Below are positions 13,601 to 28,600 of a stretch of DNA of 64,000 nucleotides, in pieces (the stretch's first letter is position 1; the number at the start of each line of letters is the position of its first letter). Source of the stretch: Galbula dea (Eukaryota; Chordata; Aves; Piciformes; Galbulidae). The notes under the pieces are model-generated. The model saw only the letters and a program-made list of their open reading frames with translations, ran no database searches and was not told where the DNA came from. A program made the translations under genes and the position numbers. The stretch lies in assembly GCA_013399015.1 (NCBI GenBank), contig VWZX01001928.1:709431-773430 (forward strand), written 5' to 3'.

Positions 13601-16600
13601 CTATGAGCATACTTTTCCTTGATGCTTAAATACATGACCTTACTAGCTATACTGCTGGCACTTCTGGCAAGGTCTATTTCTACCATCAGCCAAGAACTCT
13701 GACCTCCCTAATAACAAGCACCGCTGAACACCACATTTGTCACTCCTGTTTCCTTCCACTTAGGCTGTGGACTATTTTGTACAGCACTGGCCTTTTGCTG
13801 ACTTGACAATAACCCCTGGGGAACAGCTGTCTGGTAGCTGAAAGTCTCAATTTATGGTCTTTAGCTTTCTTCTATCCAATAGGATATTTCAAGAGAAATA
13901 TTTCTATTTGTATAGAATAAAACATAGATTGCGTTTGCTGATTGGCCACATACTTCAGTTAATGTTGCACATTAGACATGCATCTGTTTGCAGAATTATT
14001 TCACCACAGTTTGTAGAACTGCAAACCTAGGAACATCAATAAGGTCTTCAGTATTCTGATGCTACCAATATCTGCCTCTAAGTCCTCGTGTGTGTCAGTA
14101 TTATCTGCCTCACCACCTATATTTGCAAGCGAGATCCATGTACATGTGTACTGGGTAAGTCCTTTCTCTGTTTTAAGCATTATAACAAGCTAGTATGAAC
14201 AATAAAAACCCCATATTAATAGAGACATGTCTTTTAAAAACCTCCACAACAATCCTGACTTCCAAAATATATATAAATTAGGATAAAAACACCACCACAG
14301 ACTTATCTATCCACTGGATCTTCTCCCTGAATGTCTTTGCTTGATCTACCTGCTTATCTTTTCCACCACCCTTAATCTTGGACAGTTGTGAATGCATCTG
14401 TAAGTGCTTTACAGTGATACACTGTCATGTAGCCCCTTGTGCTCAATGGCCCTACACTTACACACATACATCAGAAGCTGTCCTATGAGCAGCATGAGAC
14501 AGGAACTTGCAAACATGTAACAGGCCAGGCAGATGACACACAGTATCAGATACTCCTCCATTCCAGATCTTTCAGATGCAGAGACCATGAATATATGCAT
14601 AAAAGAAAGGCAATGTGGTGCAGAAAAGGGCTACATATGTTAGTAGGCATCACTCTCCATCATCAGCTAAAGTGACTCTTTGTGAGAATGCAGCAAAGGC
14701 TTTGACTGAACTCTCTGTCCCAAAGACTGCCAGTATAAATTACATTTAAAAAAGTATAGAGAAAATAAATTTATTTACTTCTACTTTATATCCATCCAAA
14801 TATATTTTGTTTGCCATCCAAATAGCAGCTCAGTGTCTTTCTACAAGCCCTATGTAATATCTGAATTCTGTGACTAAAAAAGTGACCTCTCCCAATAGCA
14901 CTTTGGAACATGTAGAATAAGCAGCTGAACATGCATTACTCATAAAATGCAAGCAATATGTAGTCTATCAATCCTTGATGGCCTCCAATGTCTATTCTAT
15001 CATACACATGGGATTTGGGTTCAAATCTTAAGATATGGCAGGCAAAACAATCACACCTGTTCTGTCAGCATCTGTTTTAGGTTTCAAATGCCATGCAAGG
15101 CAATGGTTTGCCAGAGTACTTGTCCGTTGGAGAGATGATGAAGGACTGGAAACACAGAATCATGTAAGATGATTTATTTATGATCATTTATTCTGTCATG
15201 CCTTTGCTGTAGGACAATCTACAGAGGTGTTGCTGTTCTTGTCAGTATAATAAAAATGCTGTTTGAGACTCATTTGGGAAAATACACATTGTACAAGAAA
15301 GGAAAAAAGCCAGGGGCAAAAAAAAAAAAAAGACAAAAAAAGTACAAAAGGACAGAAACATATCAGAATGCATAAATGTTATGGAACTAAAAATTCATGG
15401 GCACTATCTTGGAAAAAGGATCATTGAAATTCAAATGTAATTTCTAGATACATATTAATCATCACTAAAATTTATTATTAGTCACATTTGCCAAAAAAAG
15501 CTCTTCAGTCTAATTTGTAAAAATAATCAAATAATCTAGTGATGGTAAAAATAAAATTTTGAGAAGTCCGTAAACAAAACCATCCAAAAAGAAAATAACA
15601 GCTCCTCTGACCTCTTTCAAATGTTTTGTACAACTGCAAAGGTGGCACAAACAGACCTCCAGACTTTCTTATGGAATATACAAGCATCTCCTTAGCAACA
15701 CAAAAAAGAGAAAGTCAGTTTCTGTAGGGGGATGACTTAACTGCAATTACATAGAGGAGCCAAGGAGCCTGAAAAGCAGCAAGTTATGTGAAAGACAGGC
15801 CAGATCTAGAAACATGAGAAACCAAATGAAGCCAGGTCATTGCTGTATAATGCTATATGCCTGGAAGAGCAGAGACTTGACTTTACTAGGATGGAGAGCA
15901 GGGAATGCAAATGCCTGCCAAGAGCCATATCACTGTGAAGAGCACACTCCACATCTGAGTGAATTGAAAAAGAAATCTGGGCAAGATGAACAAAAAATGT
16001 AAAGCCTTAAGACACAAACTGAGATCAGCTGAACCTATAGCCCCAGAAGTCCACCCTCAGATGTCAGAGGTGTGCTCAAGGGACCCTTTTTGCCTCAAAC
16101 TTGGTTTCTTTGAGATAGAAACCTGGGTGCATAGGGCTGAAGAAAACTGTAGCATGCTTTGACTAGATCTGTCAGATCCAGACTACAGAGATCGCAATGT
16201 TATGGTATCCCAACAACCATTCCTTCCAGAATAGTGCCAGTGCAAAAATACCAGTCCTTTGATGTATAAAGAAACATGAATAAATACAGACGTACCTGGT
16301 CCAATGCAGAATGAGGCAATGATAGCAAGGATGCAAAATATACTTAGGTAAGGAAGCCAATGCACGGTTTTCTGGGTAGATAAAAGACATTCATGTTAAG
16401 TATATTGTATTTATCACCAATATTGACAAAAATTACAGATAATAGGGTTTTTCATGATTCTTTGTCTCTTTCAGCATTTAGGGTATGATTACTTTATAAA
16501 ATCACAGCATTTCTGCAGAACTTTATTAGATGAATTGTATAAAGGTCTTGGTCTCTGTGGAATCCCTGTAGAGAAACACAAGATAAGCTCTTGCACCAAA

Positions 16601-19600
16601 GAAGCTACCACTCTGAACATTTACAACTTCTTGTTCTAAAGTTCAAGCCAACCTGGAATAGAGTTTTTCTTCCCACTGTACAGATTTGGTGCCTCGCCTC
16701 CAACCTCTTAAGGTATTTCAATCATGTTTAAAAAGTACAACTATGATGGCTGAAAGAACTTCAAAGTTCACCAGTTACAGGCTGGGCTGAAGTCTACAGA
16801 TGACAGCCTGCAGGAGAGCTGTATCTGAACCTTAGCAAAGCATGTGAAAGCTACAGTCCAGGGACTTTCAGCCATAATTTGATTTTGCAGACAAGGAAGG
16901 CCATGTGTGCAAAAAACAGGTACAGGACAAAAAAGAACTATAAATGCTTAAAGGGATCACTGTTTTCCTCACAAGCCAATCTTTTTTCTACTTCTAAGCA
17001 GATTTTTCTTTATTCAGACCTCTAAATGATATGAATTTGAAATACAATGAGCAATTTCTACTGAATTTTTGGGCAACTTTCTTGATCATGTACGTGAAAA
17101 CTTGGTAGTAATATTAATAGATGGAACAACAACATGGATTCTTATTCCTTGCTCCCTTCATCAGTGGGTACTTTTTCATCAGTAAAGTCTGAATGCCATT
17201 TTATTAGAATTTTACTATTTTTGCAAAGTTGTTTAGGACACATATAACTGTAGTATCACTAAATGTCACCTTGAGTGGCACTCTAAAAATGCACTTGCTA
17301 AAATAGGTAATTATTTATTTCAGGGTTAAATAAAGAACCACATCTTCTAAGGCTTTTTCTCTTCTAGTCTGGATTATTCCTTTCACAGAATCACAGAATG
17401 TTAGGAGTTGGAAGGGACCTCAAAAGATCATCTAGTCCAACCCCCCTGCCACAGCAGGATTCCCTAGACCAGGGCACACAGAAGCGCGTCCAGACAGCTT
17501 TTGAATATCTACATAGAAGGAGACTCCACAACCTCTCTGGGCAGTCTGTTCCAGTGCTCTGGCACCTGAANGAGCAAAGAGGAGGAAAAACCTTTCTTGA
17601 CCTATTAACCACACCCCTTCTAACACACTCCAGAGTCCCATTGGCCCTCCTGGCCACAAGAGCACACTGCTGCCTCATGGTCATTTTTCCATCCACCAGG
17701 ACCCCAGGTCTCTTTCCCTTTCACTGCTCTCCAACAGGTCAGTCCCCAACCTATACTGATCCATGGGGTTGGTCTTTCCCAGGTGCAAAACTCGACACTT
17801 GCCCTTGTTGAATTTCATTAAATTTCTCCCTGCACAACTCTCCAGTCTTTAGTTATGTGGAAAACATGGTCTCCTAGGCATTAACATTAAGCAAGAGTCT
17901 TGTAGCTCTGTCAAAATTACACATTCTGGATTTCTTGTCAGAGTGCACATCCAAAGTCTGTAAAGGCCCTGAGAGAAAGAAGGTGCAAATATGGAATAGA
18001 TACAAATTCCTCTGAGATCAAGCCTATTTGTACCCTGGTCCTTTGTTCCAAGCAATACCTAATCTCTAATACTTAACATATTGAGACACTTCTGAAAGGA
18101 AGTAAAACTCGAAGGCACACGAACTCCAGACATTTACCATAGCTGAAAGTTCTCACACATAAAACTAGGTTTTAAAAGATTTGGAAGAGAATTTTTCACT
18201 CAGCATAACAAACTAGCAATAAAATCTCTCTTCTGGAGAGCTGTCTTATAGCTGTCGTGATGGGTATGTGAAGCAAAGCTTTTTTTGTGCTGTACAGATA
18301 AGTTAAATAAAACTGCAGTGGCATACACCTGCTAGTCAAACTGACTTACTGACTGACTTCAACCGAGAAACAAGATCTGAAAGTCAGATTAATAGCAAGA
18401 CACAAGAACTGATGACAGCAGGAAAACAACTTGATGAAAGACCACCTAGAACTATGCCATTGAAGATAGCAGTTTTATTTCTCAAAAGCCCTCAGCAATA
18501 GGAAGAAATTGCATTGGCATGTAAATGGAACCTAAATAAGGAAAAATGACTCAGGGTGAGTATTTAGATTGGTTTAACAACCCTCTGCCCATTTGAAATA
18601 GCTAGGGAACTGACTGCTGATAACATCTGAGAACTCAAGTGTAAATGTTCTGCAAAGGCTGTCTAAATTTTCAATGGAAATATCAGAAATATAGGAAAGA
18701 AATCTTAAAAAGACTCCATTACAACCAAAGACAAAACCATACAATATGGATAAACTATTTACCCAAATTTAGGTAAAATTCTCTTCAGAATAGTTCACAA
18801 TATGCATGAATCTGAGCTAAGGAGACTTAACATGACAAAGTTCTAAAGGCTTTTTAATGCAAATGTTGCTATGGATAACTGTGAAATCAACAGATTTGTA
18901 AATTAGCAAGGCAGACATTTGAATCCTCATGCCAAACTGATTAAAAGCATTGGCTTGTGTAGGAATGCTGAAGTAAACTGTATTGAGCATCTGGTGTATA
19001 AAATAGGCAAAAGAGGAAGTACAAATATGTAGTGAGTGTAGTGTTACCTGTAAAGTCAGAGAGACAGTAAGTACTGCAAAGAAGACAATCATCAACCCAA
19101 AACCTCCGATGAGAAGAGGTCGGCGCCCCAGCCGTTCAATAACTAAGCCCTGGGGAAAAAAAAATAAAGTGTCACTGAAGAACACAAAAAGCACTGAAGA
19201 ACTCAAACCATGTAACATGTTCTCCTGGTGAATCTGATTATCAAAAGTAAAACCCTGCAAGTTAATCTTAAACTACTTATTCAGCTATGTTTTCATAGTT
19301 TTGCTCACAATTATGTTCATACAATTTAATCTCTTTGAAAAAACAAGTCAGCATCACATAGTTATTTGAGACCACTGAAACAAATTAGGAAACTATCAAT
19401 GCAGTACTTGGTACTGCTTTTTATACCTGAATTTCCTACCATGCAACAAATATGACCATAGAGATAGGAAAAATATGCAACTGGTAAATTCAAGTGTAAT
19501 ACCTGTTAGTGTGGTAGATTTCAAATTTACTACGATATTTAACTTCTTGTGCAACAATTTAATAACAACACAGTCACTGTACATTAGCTATATAAGAATA

Positions 19601-22600
19601 ATTAATGTAATGATGGAAGTTTAATTACTTAATGAGCAGCTAAAATGAAATATGGAGTAGTAGCCTTAATTCTGGGATATGATGCAGTGTTCCACTGTGA
19701 GCATCTGTAAGAAATATGTTAAGTGTAAGTAAATACAAAGAAACACCTTGTGTGGCAATTGCTTCTCCCACAGCATTGGGTTCATCAGCAGAATTTGGGG
19801 CAGGTTCAAAACACACCGACCCCAACACAGAAAGCAGCTTTGTGGCAAGCTTTAGCATTCTTTATTTCTTTAAATGAAGAAATATACTGCTCTTGACAGT
19901 TGCCACATCTTCCATAATGGAATTCATTTCAGAGCTGTGTTTAAAATAGACCTGCACTGATGTTATTAACATTTCACATTGTGCTCATGGGGTCTAAATT
20001 TTCCAAAATTGCAACTGCTACATGGTTAAAACCTCTACAAGATGCCAAGTATTTTCCACTATGATTAATGAATCCATCTTGCAAACACATGTGGCCACAC
20101 ATACCCTTAACCAAGAGACATTTTTTATGGCTCTGAGGGATAAAAAAGTTACCTGATGGGTCCGTAAGAAGAAAGAGTTCTGCAATAGAAACTTCACATG
20201 TAATTTGATATGAACTACACATTAAGCAATAAATGCTGAACATGTAACTTGATATACTAAGGAATTACCTTTATTTTTTTCAATTCTGAATTGGTGGTCA
20301 TGAGTAAATAATCTTAGTGTTAAGTCATCTGGTGAGTTTTGTGTTAAAAGTGGGTAAGGAATGAACATTTCTTTTAGAGAGGAAAAAGGTTCATAGTTGC
20401 CTCTCATACAAAGGAAAACATGGGGAAAAAAGCGATAGTTTTTGGTTGTAAAGCTCAAAGCAAAGCAAATCCCAATAAGGGAAGGCAGTTTGGAGTAAGT
20501 CCTCTGGAGAGGTGTGTGTATGTACTTGTGCTTACACATGCTGAGATTAAGTAGTGTGGACATATTTGGGCCAATCTAGGTGGGTTGGTGAGGCATCTCC
20601 AGTTTTGCCACCAGCCAAGCACATACACATTTACAGGAGATCGGCAGGTTCTTTACCCTTTGTGCAAAAGAGAACAGTAGTTTCTAATATATTTAAATTC
20701 TCTTTTGCTAAGAGACAATGTGGGAAGAAATTCAGAAAACCTGTGTGCAGCCATTCTTTGCCCTGAGCTGATGCCAGCTTTCCCAAGCATTTGTCATTGC
20801 TATTGATTTACTGCAGAAGCAATGAGGAACTTGAACAGCTCTGCAGTTTGTGCCCCAAACGATTTGCAAGTACAATTCTTGGTGACATTTCTTGTGATTC
20901 ATGGAATGGACTAACTTTGTTCACTGGAAAAACATAAGCAGGAATTTTGTCCTTATTCAGAGATGCTATGATGTACAAGAATTGCTGGGAATTCTATACT
21001 CATTTCCAAAGCTGATACAAAGTTAAGTATACTGACAACACTAATAAATCCAGTATATACAGACTTAGAAAGACTTCTCAATTAGACATGATTAACTTGT
21101 ACAATTATGAGGAGAGAAATGCATACTTCCATTTTAAAGTTAAGGACACCTCTAATTTGTACAAATGTGTGACCTACTTCTATCACCAGTTCCAACCCAA
21201 CAAAATACATCTGCTTATGGCACAGATTCAAATGAGGCACACTAGTCTCTGCTGAAATGGGATACTACACAGAATGAAGCTCATGAAAAGCCAAATGTAA
21301 CAATCAAAACCATACTCCCCACCAGGTTGTAAACTACAAAGCTGTGGTCTTATGAATGGCAGCGTGTGTGTTTGGAAAGACATGGGTCTGTGGCTTTGCT
21401 GGTCAGAAGGCAATGCAGAAGCACCCCAGGGCCCAGTAGCAGACCAAACTTGTTCAACTGGGAGCCAATCCACAACAGAAAAGCCTCTCAGGTGGCACCA
21501 ACTTTCATCAAGGCCAAAAAAGTGTTTTGAATCATTTGAGCACACAGATGCTTCAAAAGTCAGTCTGTCAGGTTGTAGGTCTGCAGTATTTCTAACTAGA
21601 ATTTGATTTATTTCTGAAGATTTCTTAAGAAAACCTACTACAATACTTCAGTACCTCAAATTTCTCTGCTAAATTTTTTGTTCCTGTTTTCTTGGTGGAA
21701 AAAAAAGCTCAAACTCTGAAGTTTTGGCAGATACTTAAGAAAGGTCTGACGTCTTCTAGAGCAGCAAGCTTCCTTGGTTAAAACAATGCTGGTTTTGAGG
21801 TTGTAAACAGACAACAACTTTGTTTTTAGTTATGATTATAGAAATCCAGAACTTGTTAACTTGCAAAATCCACTAAGACTCTTATGACTCATAAGAAGTG
21901 GAAGATGACTCACCAGTTTTCAAGTATTTATAGTTCCAAATGCTCCACTGCTATACACTGACAACTGTTACCTACTGAAGACCCGTAGTGAGCCCAAATA
22001 TGCTATATGGTAAATTAAATAAGAAGAAATTTACGATTTGCTCAAGTACAGACAAAAAAAGTATGATACAAATGCTTTTTTGTGACATCACACTGAGTTA
22101 TTTGCCAAATTATGTAGACTAATGCTTGTTTATGTGTGAACATAAACATGCATTTGTAAAAGCCTATACCCAGTCATGGTAATTAATACAGATGAAATTA
22201 CTGAAAAAATGTAAAATAATATTGCAACCAAAATTCTCTCAACACAAACTTTTGGTGATAATAGGACAACTAACATGCAAACTAAATTAACAGTTGACAT
22301 AATTTACTTTTGTGTGGCAGGAAACACTTTTAAATAAAGTTTAAAAAGTGAATGCCAATCTTTTCACTTGAGTCAGCTGCAGATATTGGGGCTGACATAA
22401 TGAAAAAGCAAATTAAAAAATAATCAGACAAGCTTCTCTGGATGAAATGAGCATGTGAGTTCTACAACCCAAATGAGAGGTCACTGAATACTATTCCCTA
22501 CTTTTTCCTGGCCCTAAATTATACTAAGAAAACATTATTAGATTTTCTTGATGTATCAGCTCTGTAAAAATGTTTGACCTATATGCAAGCATGAAGACTA

Positions 22601-25600
22601 GTCAAACTTTTTTCTCATGTGTTTTGGATATAGGTCTGAGTAAGACTGTATCTCTAGATTCAGATGTCATGTGACAAGCTAACTGTGTTATTTTCATTCT
22701 AAATAGCAGGATTAAAATGGATAATGACATTTACATTGCTGTCTGGTCTATTTATTACACAATGTGAAGTATCTTGCATTGAGGAAAAGGAGATGAAGCA
22801 AAGATTAAGCATTACTGTTATCACCAATAGTTTTTTCTATTCATAATTTTATGTATATCAACTTGCCTACTATATGAATTATACAGTTGTAAAACAAAAA
22901 AATAAGTTATTTTATTAGGTATCTAAACTGGAATTTGGAGGCCTAGCACCAAGTTTGACCACATAAGCACAAGCCTTAAATAAATCTGTGCCTACTCCAG
23001 CTCTCACATGAGTTTTCCTGTATCTATGTTAACATCATTACAGGATAAAATTCTACACATTTTCTGTAGGTACCAGCCTAGGGATTACTATCAGCAAAGG
23101 ATGGAATTGATTGTTAAATCAATAAGATCTCTCTGAACTATTTTGCAGTAAAGTATCCTTAATCAGCTGAAATTGGCAATCAAATTTTCCATTCACTAAA
23201 GAGAGTTTCCATTCTTAGTGCCTGCTGGACCAGCATGACCAAGAAGTAGTTCATGCAGGGGTTCACTCTAGCCAGCTGCTTTTGCCTCCACACTGCCTAG
23301 GAACAGCCTTCAGCGTAGCAAAAAATAACACCATTACTTTATTGTTATTATGTCTCTTCAGTAAACTGTAGATATTTTTTAAGCAGAGCTCCTTCTGTTG
23401 ATGGTTTGGCAATAATTGTTTTGTCTTGTGTCACATTGATGTTATAAAAGACTAGATCTTGACCTTGACGTATGACAGATTATTCTGGCTGGTGCTTTAT
23501 TTTCTAATGATGGTACTTGAATGCCCTGATGCAGATGATCTTGAATAGACTAGGAAAAAAATAATCAAAACAATCTTTTTAAAAATACTCAACAGCAGGA
23601 TGTATGTCTCTAAAGCTTTCAGTTTCTGAGTTCTGGAGCCCCTATTACAAGAGGGATACAGGGATGCTGGAGCGAGTCCAGAGAAGGGCCACGAGAATGA
23701 TCAGAGGACTGGAGCACCTCTCCTACGAGGACAGACTGAAAGAGTTGGGATTCTTCAGCCTGCAGAAGAGAAGGCTCTGAGGAGACCTTCTTGTGGCCTT
23801 CCAGTATCTGAAGGGGGCCTACAAGAAAGCTGGCGAGGGACTTTTTAGGAGGTCAGACAGCGATAGAACCAGGGGAAATGGGTGTAAGGTAGAGGAGGGT
23901 AGATTTAGGCTGGATATTAGGAAGAAGTTCTTCACTGTGAGGGTGGTTAGGCAGTGGAACAGGTTGCCCAGAGAGGTTGTGGAAGCCTCATTCCTGGAAG
24001 CTTTTAAGACAAGGCTTGATGGGGCCCTGGGTAACCTGGTCTAGTGGATGGTGTCCCTGCTAGGCAGGGGGATTGGAACCGGATGATCTTTGAGGTCCCT
24101 TCCAATTCTGTCAGTCCTATGATCCTATGAATATATCCTGCTGAAGGACTTGTACTAAATAAATGCAGTCATTAACCCACTAGACCTTGGGTCTTAAGAG
24201 TGGCATTGTAAGGTAGACTTTCATAAAGTCTTAGAAGTCACTACATGGTTACTTCAACACATAATCTTTGTCTATCCAAAAGCCCAGGTGTAACAAAATG
24301 ATTAAGAAGCAATAATGTCTTTGTCTAAAAGTGATCCCATTGACCACTTGTGGATTAAGGTAGCATGCACTAACACAGAGACACTCTGCAATTCACCCTG
24401 CAGCGATAATGCGTCCAGATGCTGTCCACAAATACCATGGTCGATACCACTTTTCTACTGCTGATTCTTTCTGATTAGGTTTTGTCCAATACAGTGACTT
24501 GAGTTTCTCCCTTTGGAGACCCTGAATGACATAGTTGTTTATAAAAGGTTCTTTGTTACTTCTCCCCAGTTATTGATGGTTATTTTTATGATGAATTGAC
24601 CCAGGACAAACTAGCACAGAATCCCATTTGGTATTTATTTGCATGACAGCGAGGTGTTGATAGCTACTCTCTAAGAATAGTTCTGCAGTTAGTTGAGCAT
24701 CCGCAGTGTTATAATTTCATTCAGCCCACACCTCCTGTATTTTATATTCTCCAATCTCCCCATGATGGACTTTCTCATACAATATGTATGAAAAACTGAA
24801 ATTCAGTGCTTTAGGATGCTGTGAGTTCTAAAAACATATGAAGTTTGAAAAGTTACTAGATGAATTTGAATTAAATATTATATCCAGGCTATTATAGGTC
24901 AAACTATGACCTTCTAATTCTGGTATTCCTTGAGTAACAGCTTATCAGGGTAAGAAGAGCAAAAGGAGAACATACCATGTTTGCCCCATTCTTGCATTCT
25001 CCTGTACTTACAGCCTGTTTTGGAATTAGGGGTAAGTGAAGGTTGATTCTGACCTACTGTGAATAATGTCATATAGGTCTGCTTTAAGTCTTACTAAAAA
25101 TCAGATTATAGCAAAACTTCCTAAGAATCCTTGAGATTAAAGTTTTTATTGGCCCCATTTTTGCCACTTGTTACAACTGGCAGTCACTAGAATGCATTTA
25201 TTCCTTTTCTGACCCCAGTGAAGCCACAGAGTTTCAATGGAGATATCTTGTATTACCCTTTGGATATCATGGAGAAAAGATGTTAGGGATAAGAACACTT
25301 ACTGAAGTGCCTGAAGTACCCTTGTTCTAAGATGCAGCATGCACTAAGCAGGGAATCCCTTCTTGTACATTAAGATGTACTAACATTAAAAGAAACAGAA
25401 CAAGTCTAAGAGCTCCTCCTCATGACATCCCAAAACAGAATAACATTATCTCACCTAAGAAAGCTGGCTTCCTTGACTTCTGGTGACACTACAAAGGTTT
25501 TCTGATATTCTTTTATTGTCTGCTACTGAACTACATTTTAACTCATTCCAGGCTTCACATAGCTTGTCTCTGTCACAGGCTTTGGAATGCACATTAGTAA

Positions 25601-28600
25601 CACCTTGACACATCCATCACTTTATGAGAAATGCTTACAGCATAATCTTCTCAATATAATCACAGCTAGACTCTTTCTGTGAACATTATATAAAGACCAA
25701 ATGTGGTGTCACAGATGGCATATTTGGAGTGGGATGCTTAATTTGAATAACATTCCCTCTTATTCTATGCTGGTTTTATGGAGGGGTGGAGAAATCTTTT
25801 CACACGCTTACTTCTATCTCCTTTCCATTCAGCCTGTTGCCTTGTCAAAGAAAGGCACTGGCAAGTTGTTTTTTCTGTTCACTAAGAGTAAGGCAACAAC
25901 CAAATTAAATTAACCTCAATCACTAAAAATTACAAAAAAAGCCACAGGAAACAATCTTACTAAAGAATAACTAAGTTTGTGGAGCTCCTATACTGTAGAA
26001 TTTAAATAATAGGCTTTGAATAAGCATGACATCAGGTTAGATAACTTACTGCTGTGACAATCTATGAGCAGGAAAACTATTAATTATTTCATTCTAGAGG
26101 ATGCCAAACTCATTCAGAAGCAAACTGAACTTACTAGGTTCTCTCATTTAAAAGTAGCTTGTCTGGCCAATCCTCTAAACTGAATCTGTGTTAACTATAA
26201 TAGGTGAAGAATTCTAAAATTAACTAAAAACATACAGAAAGTTTATATTGTGTCCCCAGAAAGAAGCAAGGGCACCAAGTACACCATATTACAACACAAG
26301 TATTTCATGAGTGAACTAGGAAGTGATGGTGAACTTGCAGCCATAATATATGAATAAAAGGAAAATGATGCATGTGTTTCATTTTTCAATATCTTGTTTG
26401 CATGGCTTTTGCTCAAGAGGAAGAGGAATGGAGCTATAGGCAAAGTATGCTACTAGCAAGCATATCAAGTGATCAGAGGCATTACCTCTAAAAAGATTGG
26501 GGTAATCTTCATTTCCTCAAGGACCACATCAACATTATTACTATTATGCTGTTGTTTTGAGGAGGTATGTTAAAGGGAGACTATCAATTTTTTCCACAGT
26601 TTGAATGATAATTTATCACCTAAATATTATTTTGCTTCTCTATGAAATATATCTATTTCAACTTTTTCCTTTAGCATTCATAAGGGGCTCATCAACAGAG
26701 CTCATCAATACCTAGATAGTCTTCCTGAGGCTCAGAGTCTCAAGACCACCTAACATAGGCATAATGATCAGAGAAAGTACATTATTTCTCTGTGGATTTT
26801 TCTAATAGCTGTTCCATTTATAAGAACAAAACCTCTGCTTCTATTAGGGATAGGAGTATCTACTAAAATCCTGGAATTTATTGTAAGTAAAATCTGGTTT
26901 CTGCTAGCAAACACAATATAGAAAAAATACCAAGAAAATTAAGTTCTCCCTTGCTTTCTTCTGCTTCTTTCCTTCTTCCCTCTGAGTAGTATTAGAAGAT
27001 ATATATACACTTGACTTAATATGTAATGATGTCAAACAGGTTTAAAAAAAAAGGCAAAAAGAGCAGCTGAGAGGTTGGGAGTGAGATGAAATCCTCAATC
27101 CTTAGTTCTAGGGATGAAAAAGAATTTAGAGGGAGTTACTTGCATAAATGAGAAGCTGCAAAACCTTCAATTCAAAAACTATATTCATGTTGATGTTCCT
27201 TTAAACAGCAGCAATTAAATATTTATGAAGATTACTGAAATAAAATTACAGTTACAAGCCAGCATTTCTCTTAAAAAGGAAGAACATATTTGAAGGGATT
27301 CAAATACCTCAGCATTTCCAGAGACCCCTTCTCACCTCCCCTGTCTTCCCACTCGCCCATACACAACATAGGTATGTGGCTCTAGAAACAGAAAATGGGG
27401 CAAAGGTGGAAGATACAGGCCTAAATGAAAAAGATGAGTGAAGGAAAGTTCATGGTCATGGCAGAAGACAAGTGCCTTCCCTGCCTGCCTCATCTCCTCA
27501 GATGCTTCTGGGAAATAGATACAAGGCCTGGCTGGAAGACAGCCAGTCTAATGGGGATGTGGATAACAGGCAACCTGTATCAGAGGTCTTGGCATAGTCA
27601 GCTAGCCTTCCTGGACATATCACAACCTCTTCCACAAAGAAGAGAAGTGAATAAAAGAAAGAATATTTTCCCAGTTCAGGTGCCAGAGCACTGGAACAGA
27701 CTGCCCAGAGAGGCTGTGGAGTCTCCTTCTCTGAAGGTATTCAAAACCTGTCTGGATGCACTTCTGTACGACCTGGTCTAGGGAATCCTGCTCTGGCAGG
27801 AGGGTTGGACTAGATGATCTTTCGAGGTCCCTTCCAACTCCTAACAGTCTGTGTGATCTGTGTGAAACAGAGTAGCAAAAACAATCCTCTTGGGCATTAA
27901 AATGTTACCAAATATACCAGGAACCAAAGCAGACTCATCCACTTCATTATGTATGAACAGTGTGCTCTGTATAAGCCCCACAAACTGACAGCACAGAAGG
28001 AACTGAAATGACAAGACTCTATTTATAGAGTGGCTTTAACATCATGGAATCATATCTGTGTAATCGTCAGGTGTTTCCACCAAAAAAGGAGTGTATTCTT
28101 CACTTCAATCACTGGCAGAAATATCATTATTGCTTTTACATGTATCTTAAAGAAGCATGTCTGCAGTATTGCCAAGAAAAGAGGTTCCATACTTCACTAC
28201 ATCCATCTATTATAAAGAATGTACCTGTAATTAAAAAAAACCCAACAAAACAAAACAAAACAAAAAGATTTAAAAAAGGAAAAAAAAAAAATCAGAAAGA
28301 TGGTTTACCCAAAACCAGATTTTAGATTTGTGGAAATATGCAAAGATAAGATCTTTGTGACCTTTGAGAGTCCTCATATCCTAGACTATAAGAAAATATA
28401 CTTGATAGCTGGATTTAGTTTAACATTTTATAGATCATAAGCAGTTGCTCTGCTACTGGAAAGGATTTTTGCCAAAATAATTCTTCTGATGTTTAAAAAT
28501 GCTTGTCTGACATGTCCAGGATTGTGCAAATAGCAAATATAGTTGGTATGGAATAAATGAAGATAAGGAAAAACTCTAACAAGGAAAGAAAAAAGTATTT

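Larger units (their letters stand above)
12776..16295 (-). other. SLC2A9: SLC2A9 intron (3,520 bp)
   Basis: It contains a CR1 3' fragment (13410-13605) and an A-rich tract at 15301-15345. No other element or gene was recognised. Confidence 0.85.

Noticed and set aside
18817..19260. 147-codon open frame on the minus strand
   Set aside because: Only 19048-19149 is coding, as shown by the splice sites and GLUT9 similarity. The rest is intron that happens to be open.
23793..24044. 83-codon open frame resembling a conserved small protein
   Set aside because: It occurs again at 45581-45832 and encodes the CR1 pol C-terminus, so it is transposon sequence. It opens with GTG and follows an in-frame TGA.
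27425..27781. 118-codon open frame on the plus strand
   Set aside because: Its second half (VPEHWNRLPREAVESPSL) is CR1 pol and the first half is unique intron sequence, so this is a chance fusion.
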